Part shown: positions 46,482 through 55,558 of the stretch, in pieces | How positions within the stretch are numbered: position 1 is the first letter of the stretch | How the letters are laid out: the number at the start of each line of letters is the position of its first letter | DNA from: Microthrixaceae bacterium | Lineage (GTDB): Bacteria; Actinomycetota; Acidimicrobiia; Acidimicrobiales; Microtrichaceae | Direction of reading: 5' to 3' | Assembly (NCBI GenBank): GCA_023957995.1 | Contig: JAMLGK010000010.1 | Coordinates: 62,001 to 126,000 of the forward strand | DNA length: 64,000 nt | Program-made: the position numbers and the translations under genes | Notes under the pieces: model-generated | Databases searched by the model: none | Seen by the model: the letters and a program-made list of their open reading frames with translations, nothing else | Told to the model about the DNA's origin: nothing

Positions 46482-48269
46482 TCAGCCCGAGCCCTCCACC
46501 AGGAACACCGTGGTCGATCCGGAACCGGATTCGGGGGTGCCAGGTTTGGGAGAGAGGTCCACCCGACCCTTTGAATCCACGACCGCAACCGCTGTCGCGC
46601 GGCCAGGAGAGTCCGGTCCGCCCTCGTGCGCGGCGGCGACAGGGGGTTCACCCAACGCGGTGAACCTCGCCCCTTCCGATGCCATGGACGCAATCTCCTC
46701 GGTGCTGAGACGACCGCCGAAGGCGACCTCTGTGGAAGCGGTGGCAACTGTGCGTTCGAGAGCGGAGACCGCAGCGCTGGCGACCCGGTAGACGTTGCGA
46801 CGGCCGAGCACCTCGACCAGCGCGGCGGTCAGCAGTTCGCCCGTGAGGGCGTCATTGATGTCGACCACCGCCTTGCCGATGCCGTGCTGCGCCACCCTGT
46901 CGCGGAGCTCCGACTCGCCCGCGGGGATCGACTCCCTCGGAAGCGGTCCGGAACCATCCGAGATCGGTTCCGAACCCTCGTCCGCTCCCACCAACACGAC
47001 CTTCGCACCCGCCCGGCGCAGCTCCGAAGCGAAGCCGTGGAACCATTCGGCTTCCCCGACGAGGGCGACCCCCTCGGGCGGATCCGAGCGGACTCCCAAC
47101 ATCGACCCCACCGCGGAGCCGCTCAGCCCGTAGATGAGACCGGTGCCGAGGATCACACCGAACACCACCGGCAACAGGAAGTCGGCTTCGATCCCCGCCG
47201 TGGCGAGAGTGCCGGTGAAGGCCGCCGCGGTCGATGCGGCCACCACACCACGGGGATCCAACCAGGCGATCATCAGCCTTCCCCTGGTCGGAACCTTCGT
47301 ACCGAACAGCGACAGGCCGACCGCCACTGGCCGCACCACCAACACCAGCACCGCCACCAGCGCGAGGATCCCCCAGATGCGGTCGATCATCTCGTCGATC
47401 TCGACCAACGCACCCAACACCACGAACAACGATCCGATGATGAGCACCTCGAGGGTCTCCCCGAATCCCGATATCCGCGCCACCGGAACTATCCGTTGGT
47501 TGGCCACCACCAGGCCCAGGGTCACGGTGGCGAACAGGCCTGCCTCCGACAGGAACACCTCTGCTGCGCTGAACGCCGCCACTGCGAACAGGAGTGCCAC
47601 AGCGGCTTCCATCTGATCGGTCACCAGGAAGCGCGACATCACGAACACCAGGAGAGCGCCGGCCACCACTCCGACCAGCACCCCGAGACCCAACCGGGCA
47701 GCCATCTGCAACATCGGGTGGACCCCGCCGCGCTCGTTCGCCAGGACCACGTTGAGGGCTATCACACCCATGGTGGCGCCGATCGGGTCGAGCATCGTGC
47801 CTTCCCATCGGAGTATCGACCCGACGGGTTCGCGTGGCCGCACGATGTCGAGGAGAGGTCCGACCACCGTCGGCCCCGACACCACGAGGATCGCACCCGC
47901 CAGGGCCGCGAGGTCATTGCCGGGGGCGAAGATGAACCGCACGGCGACCCCAGCGCCGATGAGGGTGAGCATGGCCGCCACGGTGTTGAGCCGTACGACC
48001 GGGTGCCTCGCCTCCGACGGCAGGTCGCGCACGCGCAACTGGAGTCCGCTCTGGAACAACAGGAGCCCGACCAGCATCGTGACCCCGGGGAACAGGGTGT
48101 CGCCGAACAGCTTCTCGGGGTCGACCAGGGGTCCGACGTTGCCTGCGAGCAGACCTGCCGGCAACAGCAGGAGCAGCGAAGGGAAGTCGCGGCGTTTCGC
48201 TATCCACTGGGCACCGACGCCCAGGAACACGATCGCAGCGAGGCCGATGATTATCTGTGTGTCACTCAC
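46482..48269 (-). CDS. Cation:proton antiporter (CPA family) with cytoplasmic domain
   Basis: 595 residues. About 12 membrane helices up to residue 400 with ILVVSGPTVVGPLL, WEGTMLDPIGA and the LDPRGVVAAS motif of sodium/proton antiporters. The C-terminal 190 residues look like a degenerate RCK/TrkA-N fold (VALVGEAEWFHGFASELRRAG ... VVLVGAD) and a second small domain, which may gate transport. Exchanges Na+ or K+ for protons. Confidence 0.88.
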   Translation of the reverse strand: MSDTQIIIGLAAIVFLGVGAQWIAKRRDFPSLLLLLPAGLLAGNVGPLVDPEKLFGDTLFPGVTMLVGLLLFQSGLQLRVRDLPSEARHPVVRLNTVAAMLTLIGAGVAVRFIFAPGNDLAALAGAILVVSGPTVVGPLLDIVRPREPVGSILRWEGTMLDPIGATMGVIALNVVLANERGGVHPMLQMAARLGLGVLVGVVAGALLVFVMSRFLVTDQMEAAVALLFAVAAFSAAEVFLSEAGLFATVTLGLVVANQRIVPVARISGFGETLEVLIIGSLFVVLGALVEIDEMIDRIWGILALVAVLVLVVRPVAVGLSLFGTKVPTRGRLMIAWLDPRGVVAASTAAAFTGTLATAGIEADFLLPVVFGVILGTGLIYGLSGSAVGSMLGVRSDPPEGVALVGEAEWFHGFASELRRAGAKVVLVGADEGSEPISDGSGPLPRESIPAGESELRDRVAQHGIGKAVVDINDALTGELLTAALVEVLGRRNVYRVASAAVSALERTVATASTEVAFGGRLSTEEIASMASEGARFTALGEPPVAAAHEGGPDSPGRATAVAVVDSKGRVDLSPKPGTPESGSGSTTVFLVEGSG

Positions 48270-48362
48270 AGGTGCTCAGTCTGGCCGACCGCGCCACCGG
48301 CGACGGCCACCGTCACCAGAGACCCTCCACGGCCGGTGCGCACCGGGGAACCGAGGTCGGAC

Positions 48363-50051
48363 TCAGGTGCAGTCGACGCCTTCGGGGGCCACACCCGGGG
48401 TCCATCCCGGTGTGGTTGTCGTGGTCGTGGTGGAGCTGGAGGACGATGTCTGGCCACCGCTGCCACCAGCGAGTTCCGATCCTCCGGTGCCGTCCACCCC
48501 GGTTGTGTCGCTGTCGTCGGAACCGGGTGCGTCACCGGAGTCCGAATCATCGGGGGTCGACGGCTCGGCCACGTGCTCGAAATCGGCTCCGAGGGTGACC
48601 ACGACCTGACCCGGATCGAGCGAGTCGTCCTCTTCCATCTTCGGCGACGGGCCGAGCCACGAGGCCACGAGTTCACCCATCGACTCACCTCCGCTCGGAT
48701 AGCGCACGACCGAGCGCTCCAGGTTCTCGGGGGCGGTGTCCACGAACCCGATTCGGAAACCACCGTCCGTGAGCGCGTAGCTGACGCGCCGTGCTTCTCC
48801 GGCCACGCCGCCGCCGTTGTAGATGCTCACGTTCACGTCGGACGGGCTGGCCGGAGGTGTCGTCGTGGTGGTGACCGGCGCCGCAGGTTCGACACCCTGG
48901 AAGAACGCCAGGGTGAGGTATGACGCCCCTTCGTCCAGGGTCAGGACCGAAGCGCCACCCGAGGTCCGATCCCCCTCCACCGCCAGCGAATGGGTCTGGA
49001 GGCGCTGGGGATCGAAATCGGAGAATCGACGACCGAGTCCCAGGATGTCTCCGAAACCCAGACCCGAGTCGACCGTGGTCGACTCGAGACCTGCGTCGAT
49101 CAGGCCCTTGAGCCGTCCGATGTCGTCGAGGCCGAGCGACCGTGCCTTGCCGAGCGCCGCGCGCATCAGGAGCTGCTGGCGGGTCATGCGCCCGAGGTCA
49201 CCGGTGCCGTCGGTGTGCCATCCGTCGGAATCCTCGTACTCGAGGTGACGTGACCGGGCGAAGGCCAAGCCCTGCGGACCGTCCAACACCGCGCAACCCG
49301 CACCGGATATCGACAACCCCGAGTTCTTGTCGCGCACCGCTGAGTCGAAATACATGGGGACTCCACCGAGCGCATCGATGAGCCTCTGGAAGCCGACGAA
49401 GTCGACCTCGGCGAAGTGGTGAATCGGTATTCCGAGGTTCTTGTCGATCGTGTCGATCAGCGTCTGGGTCGACTGCGCGTAGGCGGCGTTGATCCGCTGT
49501 TCGGAACCGTCGGGCAACTCGACCCAGAGGTCCCGGGGGATCGACAGGACGTCGATCCGTTCCCCGTCGGGATCCACCCGCAGGATCGAGATGCTGTCGG
49601 AGCGCTGGCCCCCCGGTGCATCATCGCCGAGGAACAACGCCGCGTTGGGATCATCCTCGTCGACCGACTCGCGGCTGTCCGACCCCACGATGAGGTAGTT
49701 GCGGGGTTCGCCGTGTGCCACGTCGGCGAGGTCCACATCGACGCGGTCCACCTTCTGGTAGGTCCACCACCCGTATCCAGCCACGAGCAGCGCCGCCACC
49801 ACGACGAACGCGAGGCCCCCCAGGGCCAGCCGACGCCCTCGGGTACCGGACGGACGCCGTCCGCTCGGTCGACGACGCACGACACGGTCCGCGGCGTCAT
49901 CCGGGCGGTGCGCTGCAGAACGGCCGGGGTTCGAGCGACCGGGGCTCGGGGATGGCTGATTCCGACCTGTGGGGGCGCGCCGAGCGGATCCGTTGCGCGC
50001 TGAATCCGGGCGCGGGGGCCTTCGGGGAAGATCGTCGGGGGACACTGACAC
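48363..50051 (-). CDS. LytR-CpsA-Psr family cell-wall ligase
   Basis: 562 residues. Basic cytoplasmic N-terminus, one membrane helix (about 74-96), LCP catalytic domain with RSDSISILRVDP, SIPRDLWV and an arginine-rich lipid-binding face (GLAFARSRHLEY, GRMTRQQ), then a LytR_C domain (VNVSIYNGGGVAG) and a Ser/Thr/Asp-rich tail. LCP enzymes attach undecaprenyl-linked polymers to peptidoglycan; WecA in this window could start such a polymer. Start GTG 50051 or GTG 50045; neither has a strong ribosome site. Confidence 0.9.
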   Translation of the reverse strand: MSVSPDDLPRRPPRPDSARNGSARRAPTGRNQPSPSPGRSNPGRSAAHRPDDAADRVVRRRPSGRRPSGTRGRRLALGGLAFVVVAALLVAGYGWWTYQKVDRVDVDLADVAHGEPRNYLIVGSDSRESVDEDDPNAALFLGDDAPGGQRSDSISILRVDPDGERIDVLSIPRDLWVELPDGSEQRINAAYAQSTQTLIDTIDKNLGIPIHHFAEVDFVGFQRLIDALGGVPMYFDSAVRDKNSGLSISGAGCAVLDGPQGLAFARSRHLEYEDSDGWHTDGTGDLGRMTRQQLLMRAALGKARSLGLDDIGRLKGLIDAGLESTTVDSGLGFGDILGLGRRFSDFDPQRLQTHSLAVEGDRTSGGASVLTLDEGASYLTLAFFQGVEPAAPVTTTTTPPASPSDVNVSIYNGGGVAGEARRVSYALTDGGFRIGFVDTAPENLERSVVRYPSGGESMGELVASWLGPSPKMEEDDSLDPGQVVVTLGADFEHVAEPSTPDDSDSGDAPGSDDSDTTGVDGTGGSELAGGSGGQTSSSSSTTTTTTTPGWTPGVAPEGVDCT

Positions 50052-50145
50052 CGAATCGTAACGGAGGACCGCTGGGAGGTTGCAGACACCCCCCTGGGCA
50101 GAAACCCATTTCCCTGACGCCTCCCACAGGCTGTGTACTTCACAC

Positions 50146-50943
50146 ATGTCGGACCGCTACACCCACGGCCACCACCAGTCCGTGCTCCGGAGCCACCTGC
50201 GCCGAAGTGCGCAGAACTCCGCTGCATACCTGCTCGAACACCTACGCGAGGGTGACGACATCATCGACATCGGTTGTGGTCCCGGCAACATCACCGTCGA
50301 CCTCGCACGGTTGGTGGCCCCGGGCCGGGCGCTGGGGATCGACGCATCCGCGGACGTGATCGACCGCGCCCGGGCGGACGCACCGACCGAGTTGGCCAAT
50401 CTCGCGTTCGAGACCGGAGACACCTACTCGCTCGGCTTTCCCGACGACTCCTTCGACGTGGTCCACGCCCACCAGGTGCTGCAGCACCTGACCGACCCCG
50501 TGCGTGCGTTGCGCGAGATGCGACGGGTGCTCCGGCCGGGAGGGCTCCTGGCCGTCCGCGACGCCGACTACAAGGCGTTCATGTGGTCACCGTCGGATCC
50601 ACTTCTGGACCGCTGGCTGGAGATCTACCACCGGGTCACCGATGCCAACGATGCCGAGGCCGACGCCGGGAGGCAGCTGCTCGGGTGGGTGGCGGCGGCC
50701 GGGTTCCTCGAGCCGAGGTACACGACGTCCAACTGGACCTGGTGCACCGACGAGGACCGTGCGTGGTGGGGTGGCCTCTGGGCGCAACGGGTGCTGGAGT
50801 CGGATTTCGCCCACCAGACCAGCGATCTCGGGTTCACCGACCGCTCCGAACAGGAACAGATCGCCGAGGCGTTCCTGAGGTGGGCCGAGAGCCCGGTTGG
50901 CATCTGGGTGGTGCCCAACGGCGAGGTTCTGGCGAGGGCCTGA
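50146..50943 (+). CDS. SAM-dependent methyltransferase (UbiE/Methyltransf_11 type)
   Basis: 265 residues. Motif I IIDIGCGPGNITVDLA, an LGID acidic strand, VVHAHQVLQHL and LRPGGLLAVRD are intact. Begins MSDRYTHGHH, common in a large family of actinobacterial methyltransferases of unknown substrate. ATG 50146 preferred over 50080. Divergent from the LCP gene. Confidence 0.9.
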   Translation: MSDRYTHGHHQSVLRSHLRRSAQNSAAYLLEHLREGDDIIDIGCGPGNITVDLARLVAPGRALGIDASADVIDRARADAPTELANLAFETGDTYSLGFPDDSFDVVHAHQVLQHLTDPVRALREMRRVLRPGGLLAVRDADYKAFMWSPSDPLLDRWLEIYHRVTDANDAEADAGRQLLGWVAAAGFLEPRYTTSNWTWCTDEDRAWWGGLWAQRVLESDFAHQTSDLGFTDRSEQEQIAEAFLRWAESPVGIWVVPNGEVLARA

Positions 50944-50945
50944 CA

Positions 50946-51082
50946 TACTTCTTCTGCTCGACCTTCGGCTCGCGGGGTAGGCCGAGGACCCACGTCCTCC
51001 GACCCCACCCGACCACCCTCCTGGTCGACCTCGGCCTACTTCTTCTGCTCGACCTTCGGCTCGCGGGGTAGGCCGAGGACCC
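50946..51082. repeat. 46-base direct repeat: 3' end of the acyl-CoA dehydrogenase gene duplicated
   Basis: Bases 50946-50991 repeat exactly at 51037-51082. The second copy is the last 15 codons of the dehydrogenase (VLGLPREPKVEQKK plus stop); the first lies 91 bases away, just past the gene, without an in-frame stop. The 45 bases between are not repeated. Confidence 0.95.
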
Positions 51083-52277
51083 TCTCTCCGACGATGTTCC
51101 GCTGGATCTCCGCGGTGCCGCCCCAGATCGTCTCGGAACGCGAGAAGAAGAACGCCGACATCATCTGGCTCACGGGATAGGTGTCACGGCCCTCGGCGCG
51201 CATCGTGGCCGGCCAGGACACCTCCTCACCGGCGGTGGAGAGGAACGACTCGGTACCCCAGATGTGCAGCGCCAGTTCCATTGCGTCGCGGTGCATCTCC
51301 GACCAGAACATCTTGTTGGTGACACCGAGCACGGTCACAGCCGGGTCCTTGCGCTTCTGGACCGTGGCCGTCAGGGAACGCAGGCCGTTGATGCGCAGGA
51401 TCTGCACCTTCGTGAAGTACCGCATCAGACCCTGGCGCACGAGCGGGTCCTCGATGGCACCGTTCTCGGTGGCCTTGGCCACCATCTGGGTGTACTCCTC
51501 CTCGAAGCGCCGGTATCCGGTGGTGGCCGACATCCCACGCTCGAAACCGAGCGTGTCGTTCGCGACCTTCCAGCCGTTGTTGACCCCACCCACGACGTTG
51601 TCGATCGGACAACGGGCATCGGAGAAGAACACCTCGTTGAACTCAGCCGTGCCGTCGGGCTGGGTGATTCCGCGCACCTCGATCCCGTCCTGCTTCATCG
51701 GAACCAGCAGGTAGGAGATGCCGGCCTGCTTCTTCACATCAGGATCGGTGCGGGCGAGCACGAAGCAGTAGTCGGCGAACTGGGCCTGGGTGGTCCAGAC
51801 CTTCTGGCCGTTGATGACCCACTCATCGCCATCGCGCACGGCAGTGGTCTTGAGCGAGGCGAGATCGGATCCCGAGTCGGGTTCGGAGAAACCCTGGCAC
51901 CAACGCATCGACCCGTCGAGGATCTTGGGCAGGAAGAACTTCTTCTGCTCCTCGGTGCCGTTCATGAGAATCGTGGGTCCCACCAAGGTGTCGCCGAAGA
52001 AGTCGGCCCGCATGGGCGCCTTCGCCTTCGCGAACTCCTCTGCGAGTACCACCCCCTGCATCGTCGAGAGCCCCTTGCCCCCGTATTCCTCGGGCCAGGT
52101 GGCACAGATCCAGCCACCCTCGTGGAGCTTGTGCGTCCAGTCCTCGATGAACGCCTTCTTCTCCTCGGGCGACATCTCGAAATCCTCATCGCCCCAGCCA
52201 TCCGGGAGGTTCTGATCCAGCCATGCACGGATCTCGGTACGAAACTCTTCAGCTTCAGGGGGGTAGCTCAGGTCCAT
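51036..52277 (-). CDS. Acyl-CoA dehydrogenase
   Basis: 413 residues, FadE type. FAD-dependent alpha,beta-oxidation of an acyl-CoA; electrons go to EtfAB (encoded at 62022-63796). CQGFSEPDSGSDLA, WTTQAQFADYC (FAD loop) and SRSETIWGGTAEIQRNIVGERVLGL (final catalytic-loop helix) are all seen. ATG 52277 lies 8 bases after a TetR-type operator. 3' end duplicated downstream (see repeat). Confidence 0.94.
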   Translation of the reverse strand: MDLSYPPEAEEFRTEIRAWLDQNLPDGWGDEDFEMSPEEKKAFIEDWTHKLHEGGWICATWPEEYGGKGLSTMQGVVLAEEFAKAKAPMRADFFGDTLVGPTILMNGTEEQKKFFLPKILDGSMRWCQGFSEPDSGSDLASLKTTAVRDGDEWVINGQKVWTTQAQFADYCFVLARTDPDVKKQAGISYLLVPMKQDGIEVRGITQPDGTAEFNEVFFSDARCPIDNVVGGVNNGWKVANDTLGFERGMSATTGYRRFEEEYTQMVAKATENGAIEDPLVRQGLMRYFTKVQILRINGLRSLTATVQKRKDPAVTVLGVTNKMFWSEMHRDAMELALHIWGTESFLSTAGEEVSWPATMRAEGRDTYPVSQMMSAFFFSRSETIWGGTAEIQRNIVGERVLGLPREPKVEQKK

Positions 52278-52285
52278 GTCCCAAT

Positions 52286-52303
52286 CTTGACCGTTCGGTC
52301 AAG
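52286..52303. promoter_or_regulatory. Perfect palindrome CTTGACCG-TT-CGGTCAAG
   Basis: 18-base palindrome, 8 bases upstream of the acyl-CoA dehydrogenase ATG. The core TTGACC-N4-GGTCAA (52287-52302) is the same as at 28077-28092. It would lie across a possible TTGTCC (-35) and CAAGAT (-10) spacer on the minus strand. Confidence 0.65.
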
Positions 52304-52330
52304 TGAGGACAAGAACGGCTCGCAGCGCTG

Positions 52331-52410
52331 CTGTGCCGCTGCTCAAGGCTCGAGCAGCGGCACAGGGCACCCAGGGGAGATGGGCCGCTGCCCGACCGTC
52401 GAGCAGCGGC
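52331..52410 (-). terminator. Two tandem hairpins after the sigma/anti-sigma unit
   Basis: CTGTGCCGCTGCTC/GAGCAGCGGCACAG (52331-52344, 52352-52365) is a perfect 14-base stem; GCCGCTGC/GCAGCGGC (52384-52391, 52403-52410) a second of 8 bases. They share CGAGCAGCGGCA. Likely end the unit upstream and insulate the acyl-CoA dehydrogenase promoter. Confidence 0.65.
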
Positions 52411-52426
52411 ATGTCGCAGTCCGGGA

Positions 52427-53563
52427 TCAGCCCTCGGTGACGAAACCGATGCTGACAGTGTCGGAGGTGCAGCCGTCAGAGGTGGTGGTGCTCACGTCGA
52501 GCACCCCGGGAATGGCCCGGATCGCCCGCATGAGTGCGGCTCCGTCCTCGTTGCCGAGATCCGCTTCGAGCGATCGGACCCGGGCCTCGATCGAGTCGGT
52601 GTCCGCAGCCGATCCGACGCTGAGGGTGACCTCGCACAGAACCGTCGGTCGGAGTGGGCCCTCGACGATGTCTGCCGGAGCGGGCTCGTCGACCTCGGGG
52701 GCGCTCCCGAAGTCCGCATAGGAATACCGCCTCGACCCGTCCGGGTTGCCAGGAATGCTGAGCGAGACGATGTACCCGTCGCGCACCTCGACCGTGGCCG
52801 TGCAGTTCACGTCACACGGGGCGAGGGCGGAGAGGGTCACCTCGAACTCACCCGCGGTTTCCGTCGCCGTCGCACTGGCAGGGTCGATGTTCGCAATGAG
52901 CGTCAGCGAGGCCTCCATCAGCTGGCGGTACTCGTCCTCGGTCACCCCGAAGTCCTCGGCGTTCCAGACGTCGTCCTCGACCCAGGCCCCCGGCCGGCAC
53001 GGTGGCGCGTCCGACTCGGCGCAGGCCTCGACCAGGCCGGGGCCGGAACCCAGAGCCATCTGCGCGCTGCCGAGGGTAGCCATGAGTACCGTTGCGTACG
53101 GTCGGCCCTGCGTTGGATCGGCCGGGTTGTAGGTGACGATCGACAACTCAGCGGAGCCATCGTCGTTGCCAACCTCGGCATCGGCAACCCACGACGTCGA
53201 CATCGTGCGTTGCAGCGCATTGCCCACCACTTCGGCCGGCGGGCCGTCCGGGACCGAAGCCACGACCGTGCCGGAACCCGCGGGATCAGTGCTGTCCACC
53301 GCTGTCGAGCCATCGCGCGTCACTATCCACGCACCGATGGCCACGAGAACGACCACCGCCGCAGCAACAGCCAGGAGCGGAGCACTCCGGGCCCTGTGCA
53401 CGTCGTCGAGGTGGACCACCGTGCCACCGGGTTCGGTCGACACGTCCGCACCGACGGTGCCCGGTGCGTCCTCGGTGGACACAGAGCTCGGGTCGTCCAG
53501 GGAGACATCGCCGACCGCCCGCGCGGCGCCGTCCTGAAGTCTCTGATCGAGCCAATCGTTCAT
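52427..53563 (-). CDS. Membrane protein, probable anti-sigma partner
   Basis: 378 residues: cytoplasmic N-terminus of about 60 residues, one membrane helix (about 63-81), and a large acidic external part with several Cys (ACAESDAPPC, CDVNC, CEVTL, DGC). No zinc HxxxCxxC motif is present. Encoded directly after the sigma factor with a 4-base overlap (ATGA), which is why an anti-sigma or signal-receiving role is inferred. External domain family not recognised. Confidence 0.78.
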   Translation of the reverse strand: MNDWLDQRLQDGAARAVGDVSLDDPSSVSTEDAPGTVGADVSTEPGGTVVHLDDVHRARSAPLLAVAAAVVVLVAIGAWIVTRDGSTAVDSTDPAGSGTVVASVPDGPPAEVVGNALQRTMSTSWVADAEVGNDDGSAELSIVTYNPADPTQGRPYATVLMATLGSAQMALGSGPGLVEACAESDAPPCRPGAWVEDDVWNAEDFGVTEDEYRQLMEASLTLIANIDPASATATETAGEFEVTLSALAPCDVNCTATVEVRDGYIVSLSIPGNPDGSRRYSYADFGSAPEVDEPAPADIVEGPLRPTVLCEVTLSVGSAADTDSIEARVRSLEADLGNEDGAALMRAIRAIPGVLDVSTTTSDGCTSDTVSIGFVTEG

Positions 53564-54210
53564 CGCGGCACCTCCGTGCTGTTTCCATCGGCGGGTTCGC
53601 CGGACTCAGGGTGGACTCGCAGTGACGTCGCCAGAGCGGCACGTCCCCTGCTCAGGTGGACCTTGACGGTCGATTCGGACACTCCCATCGCTGCGGCACA
53701 GTCGGTGACCGCAAGATCGACGAGGTGGTGCAGCACCACGGCTTCACGTTGACGTTGGGGCAGGCCCGCCAGGGCCCGCTCGAGGTCGACGTCGACCCCC
53801 TCGGCGCGGGGGTCATTGCGCCGGTGCTCCCCCGCCTGCATGCGGGCCAGGCCTGCCTCGGCCACCTTGGAGCGCCTCCAACCTCCCCGCACCAGGTTGA
53901 GGGCGACCGTCCGCGTCCAGGCCACCGGGTTGGAACCCTCAGCGGAGATCTGATCCCAGTCGCGCCAGGCTCTCACCATGGCCTCCTGCGCCACATCGCG
54001 GGCATCCTCGCGATCGGTTGTCAGACCCCAGCAGAATCGCACCAGGGCGTTCTGTTCCGAGGCGAAGAACTCGCCGTAGTCAGCGGCACCGGAGGATTTC
54101 CCGACACCACCAGATTGTTGGTGCTGTTGCACTTCGCTGCTCTCCCCCGCCCGTCCGCCGGCGCACAGCTGCGCCGCGGAAGGGACCTGTTCAAGTGTTG
54201 TCCGTGGCAT
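53560..54210 (-). CDS. ECF sigma factor (SigE-like, SACE group)
   Basis: 216 residues. Region 2 (EQNALVRFCWGLTTDREDARDVAQEAMVRAWRDWDQI) starts near residue 55 and region 4 (LPQRQREAVVLHHLVDLAVTDCAAAMGVSESTVKVHLSRGRAAL) ends it. The N-terminal 45 residues are poor; ATG 54210 is the listed start, later ones are possible. Transcribed with the membrane partner downstream; divergent from the FrhB-like gene. Confidence 0.88.
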   Translation of the reverse strand: MPRTTLEQVPSAAQLCAGGRAGESSEVQQHQQSGGVGKSSGAADYGEFFASEQNALVRFCWGLTTDREDARDVAQEAMVRAWRDWDQISAEGSNPVAWTRTVALNLVRGGWRRSKVAEAGLARMQAGEHRRNDPRAEGVDVDLERALAGLPQRQREAVVLHHLVDLAVTDCAAAMGVSESTVKVHLSRGRAALATSLRVHPESGEPADGNSTEVPR

Positions 54211-54350
54211 CACACATGGACCAACGCGGCACATCCGCTGCCGGACGACACGATGCCGACAATTTCTCTCCGGATCATCGACGAGGCTCCACCACACCGC
54301 TCGTGCAACCCACGTTTGGCTCGGCGGCCCGCTCGCCTAGGGTGCGGGCC

Positions 54351-55523
54351 ATGACGGTCGACCCGGCACGACTCGAGGAAGTTCAGTCCACCCGCTGGCG
54401 CAACCAGTGGAAGGAGTTGAAGGGCCAGGTGATCGACACCGACCTGTGCACCGGCTGCGCCGGTTGTGTGATCGCATGCCCCCATGACGTCATCGGATAC
54501 AACCACGAACAGGGCGGCTACCGGCCGTTCCACCTCGAGGACGAGTTGGGTCCCGACGACTGCACCCACGGCCAGAAGGGCTGCACCAGCTGCACCCGTG
54601 CATGCCCCCGTTTCGGGATCTGGGAGGCCCAGGCCGACGACCACCTCTTCGGGCGCACCCGCGAGGACGACGAGGTAGCCGGGATCTACCACGACATCCT
54701 GCTCACCCGTGCCACCGAGCAGACCGTGCTCGAGCTGGGCCAGGACGGCGGACTCGTGTCCGCGATCCTCATCTGGGCGATGGAGAACGACTACATCGAC
54801 GCCTCGCTGGTCAGCTACCTCGAAGGCGACAAGGACTCATGGAAGGCCAAGCCCGGCGTGGCCGCCAACCGCGAGGAGGTGCTCGACGCTGCCGGTAGTC
54901 GCTACACCTACTCGGCCAACACCCTCGCGCTCGACGAGGCACTCGAAGCCGGGCACAAGCGCCTGGCGCTGGTCGGCATGAGCTGCCAGTCCTCGGTGCC
55001 GCCGGTCATGTGGAGCCGCAAGATCGGAAAGGTCAGCAAACCGATCGTGTTCAACCTCGGTCTGTTGTGCTCCAAGACCTTCGACGACGCCATCTTCGAG
55101 GAACTGTTCTGGACCAAGTACGGACTGGCGCGCTCCGACATCGTGAAGATGAACATCAAGGGCGTGTTCCAGATCTGGACCGCAGACGGTCGCTACCGCG
55201 AGGTGAACCTAAAGGAATGCCACGCCTGGACCCGCGACGGCTGCAACCACTGCCCCGACTTCGCGGCCGAGCACGCCGACATCTCCTGCGGAGGGATCGG
55301 AGAGAACGCTGACTGGACCCTCACCATCGTGCGCACCGACCTCGGCCGGGAGATCATCAGCCGGATGATCGACCAGGGGGTCATCGAGTCGCGACCCGGT
55401 GATTCGGACCCCGGGGCGATCGCGCTGATGAGGAAGCTGGCCGAACGTTCACGCAGTCGTTGGCCCACGAGCGCCGAGGTCAGCGTGAGGCTGGGTGTAC
55501 CCGAGGGTGTCAAGGCCCACTGA
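54351..55523 (+). CDS. FrhB-like F420-associated iron-sulfur protein
   Basis: 390 residues. Two 4Fe-4S motifs: CTGCAGCVIACP (C33, C36, C39, C43) and CTSCTRACP (C78, C81, C85). The core matches the coenzyme F420 hydrogenase/dehydrogenase beta family (LGQDGGLVSAILIWAMEN, ALVGMSCQ, GLLCSKTF, CNHCPDFAAEHADISCGGIG). Probably moves electrons between F420H2 and a ferredoxin/redox partner; no alpha or delta hydrogenase subunit is adjacent. Suggests the organism makes F420. ATG 54351. Confidence 0.88.
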   Translation: MTVDPARLEEVQSTRWRNQWKELKGQVIDTDLCTGCAGCVIACPHDVIGYNHEQGGYRPFHLEDELGPDDCTHGQKGCTSCTRACPRFGIWEAQADDHLFGRTREDDEVAGIYHDILLTRATEQTVLELGQDGGLVSAILIWAMENDYIDASLVSYLEGDKDSWKAKPGVAANREEVLDAAGSRYTYSANTLALDEALEAGHKRLALVGMSCQSSVPPVMWSRKIGKVSKPIVFNLGLLCSKTFDDAIFEELFWTKYGLARSDIVKMNIKGVFQIWTADGRYREVNLKECHAWTRDGCNHCPDFAAEHADISCGGIGENADWTLTIVRTDLGREIISRMIDQGVIESRPGDSDPGAIALMRKLAERSRSRWPTSAEVSVRLGVPEGVKAH

Positions 55524-55558
55524 CTCTGCGGCCGCTGGCTCTGCGCCGGCCGGGATCC

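Noticed and set aside
48333-48346. 14-base palindrome CCGGTGCGCACCGG between the LCP and antiporter genes
   Set aside because: GC palindromes of this size are frequent in such DNA; no second copy or promoter pattern was found.
46626-48923. 765-residue His/Arg-rich plus-strand frame
   Set aside because: Antisense of the antiporter and the LCP gene, with shadow composition.
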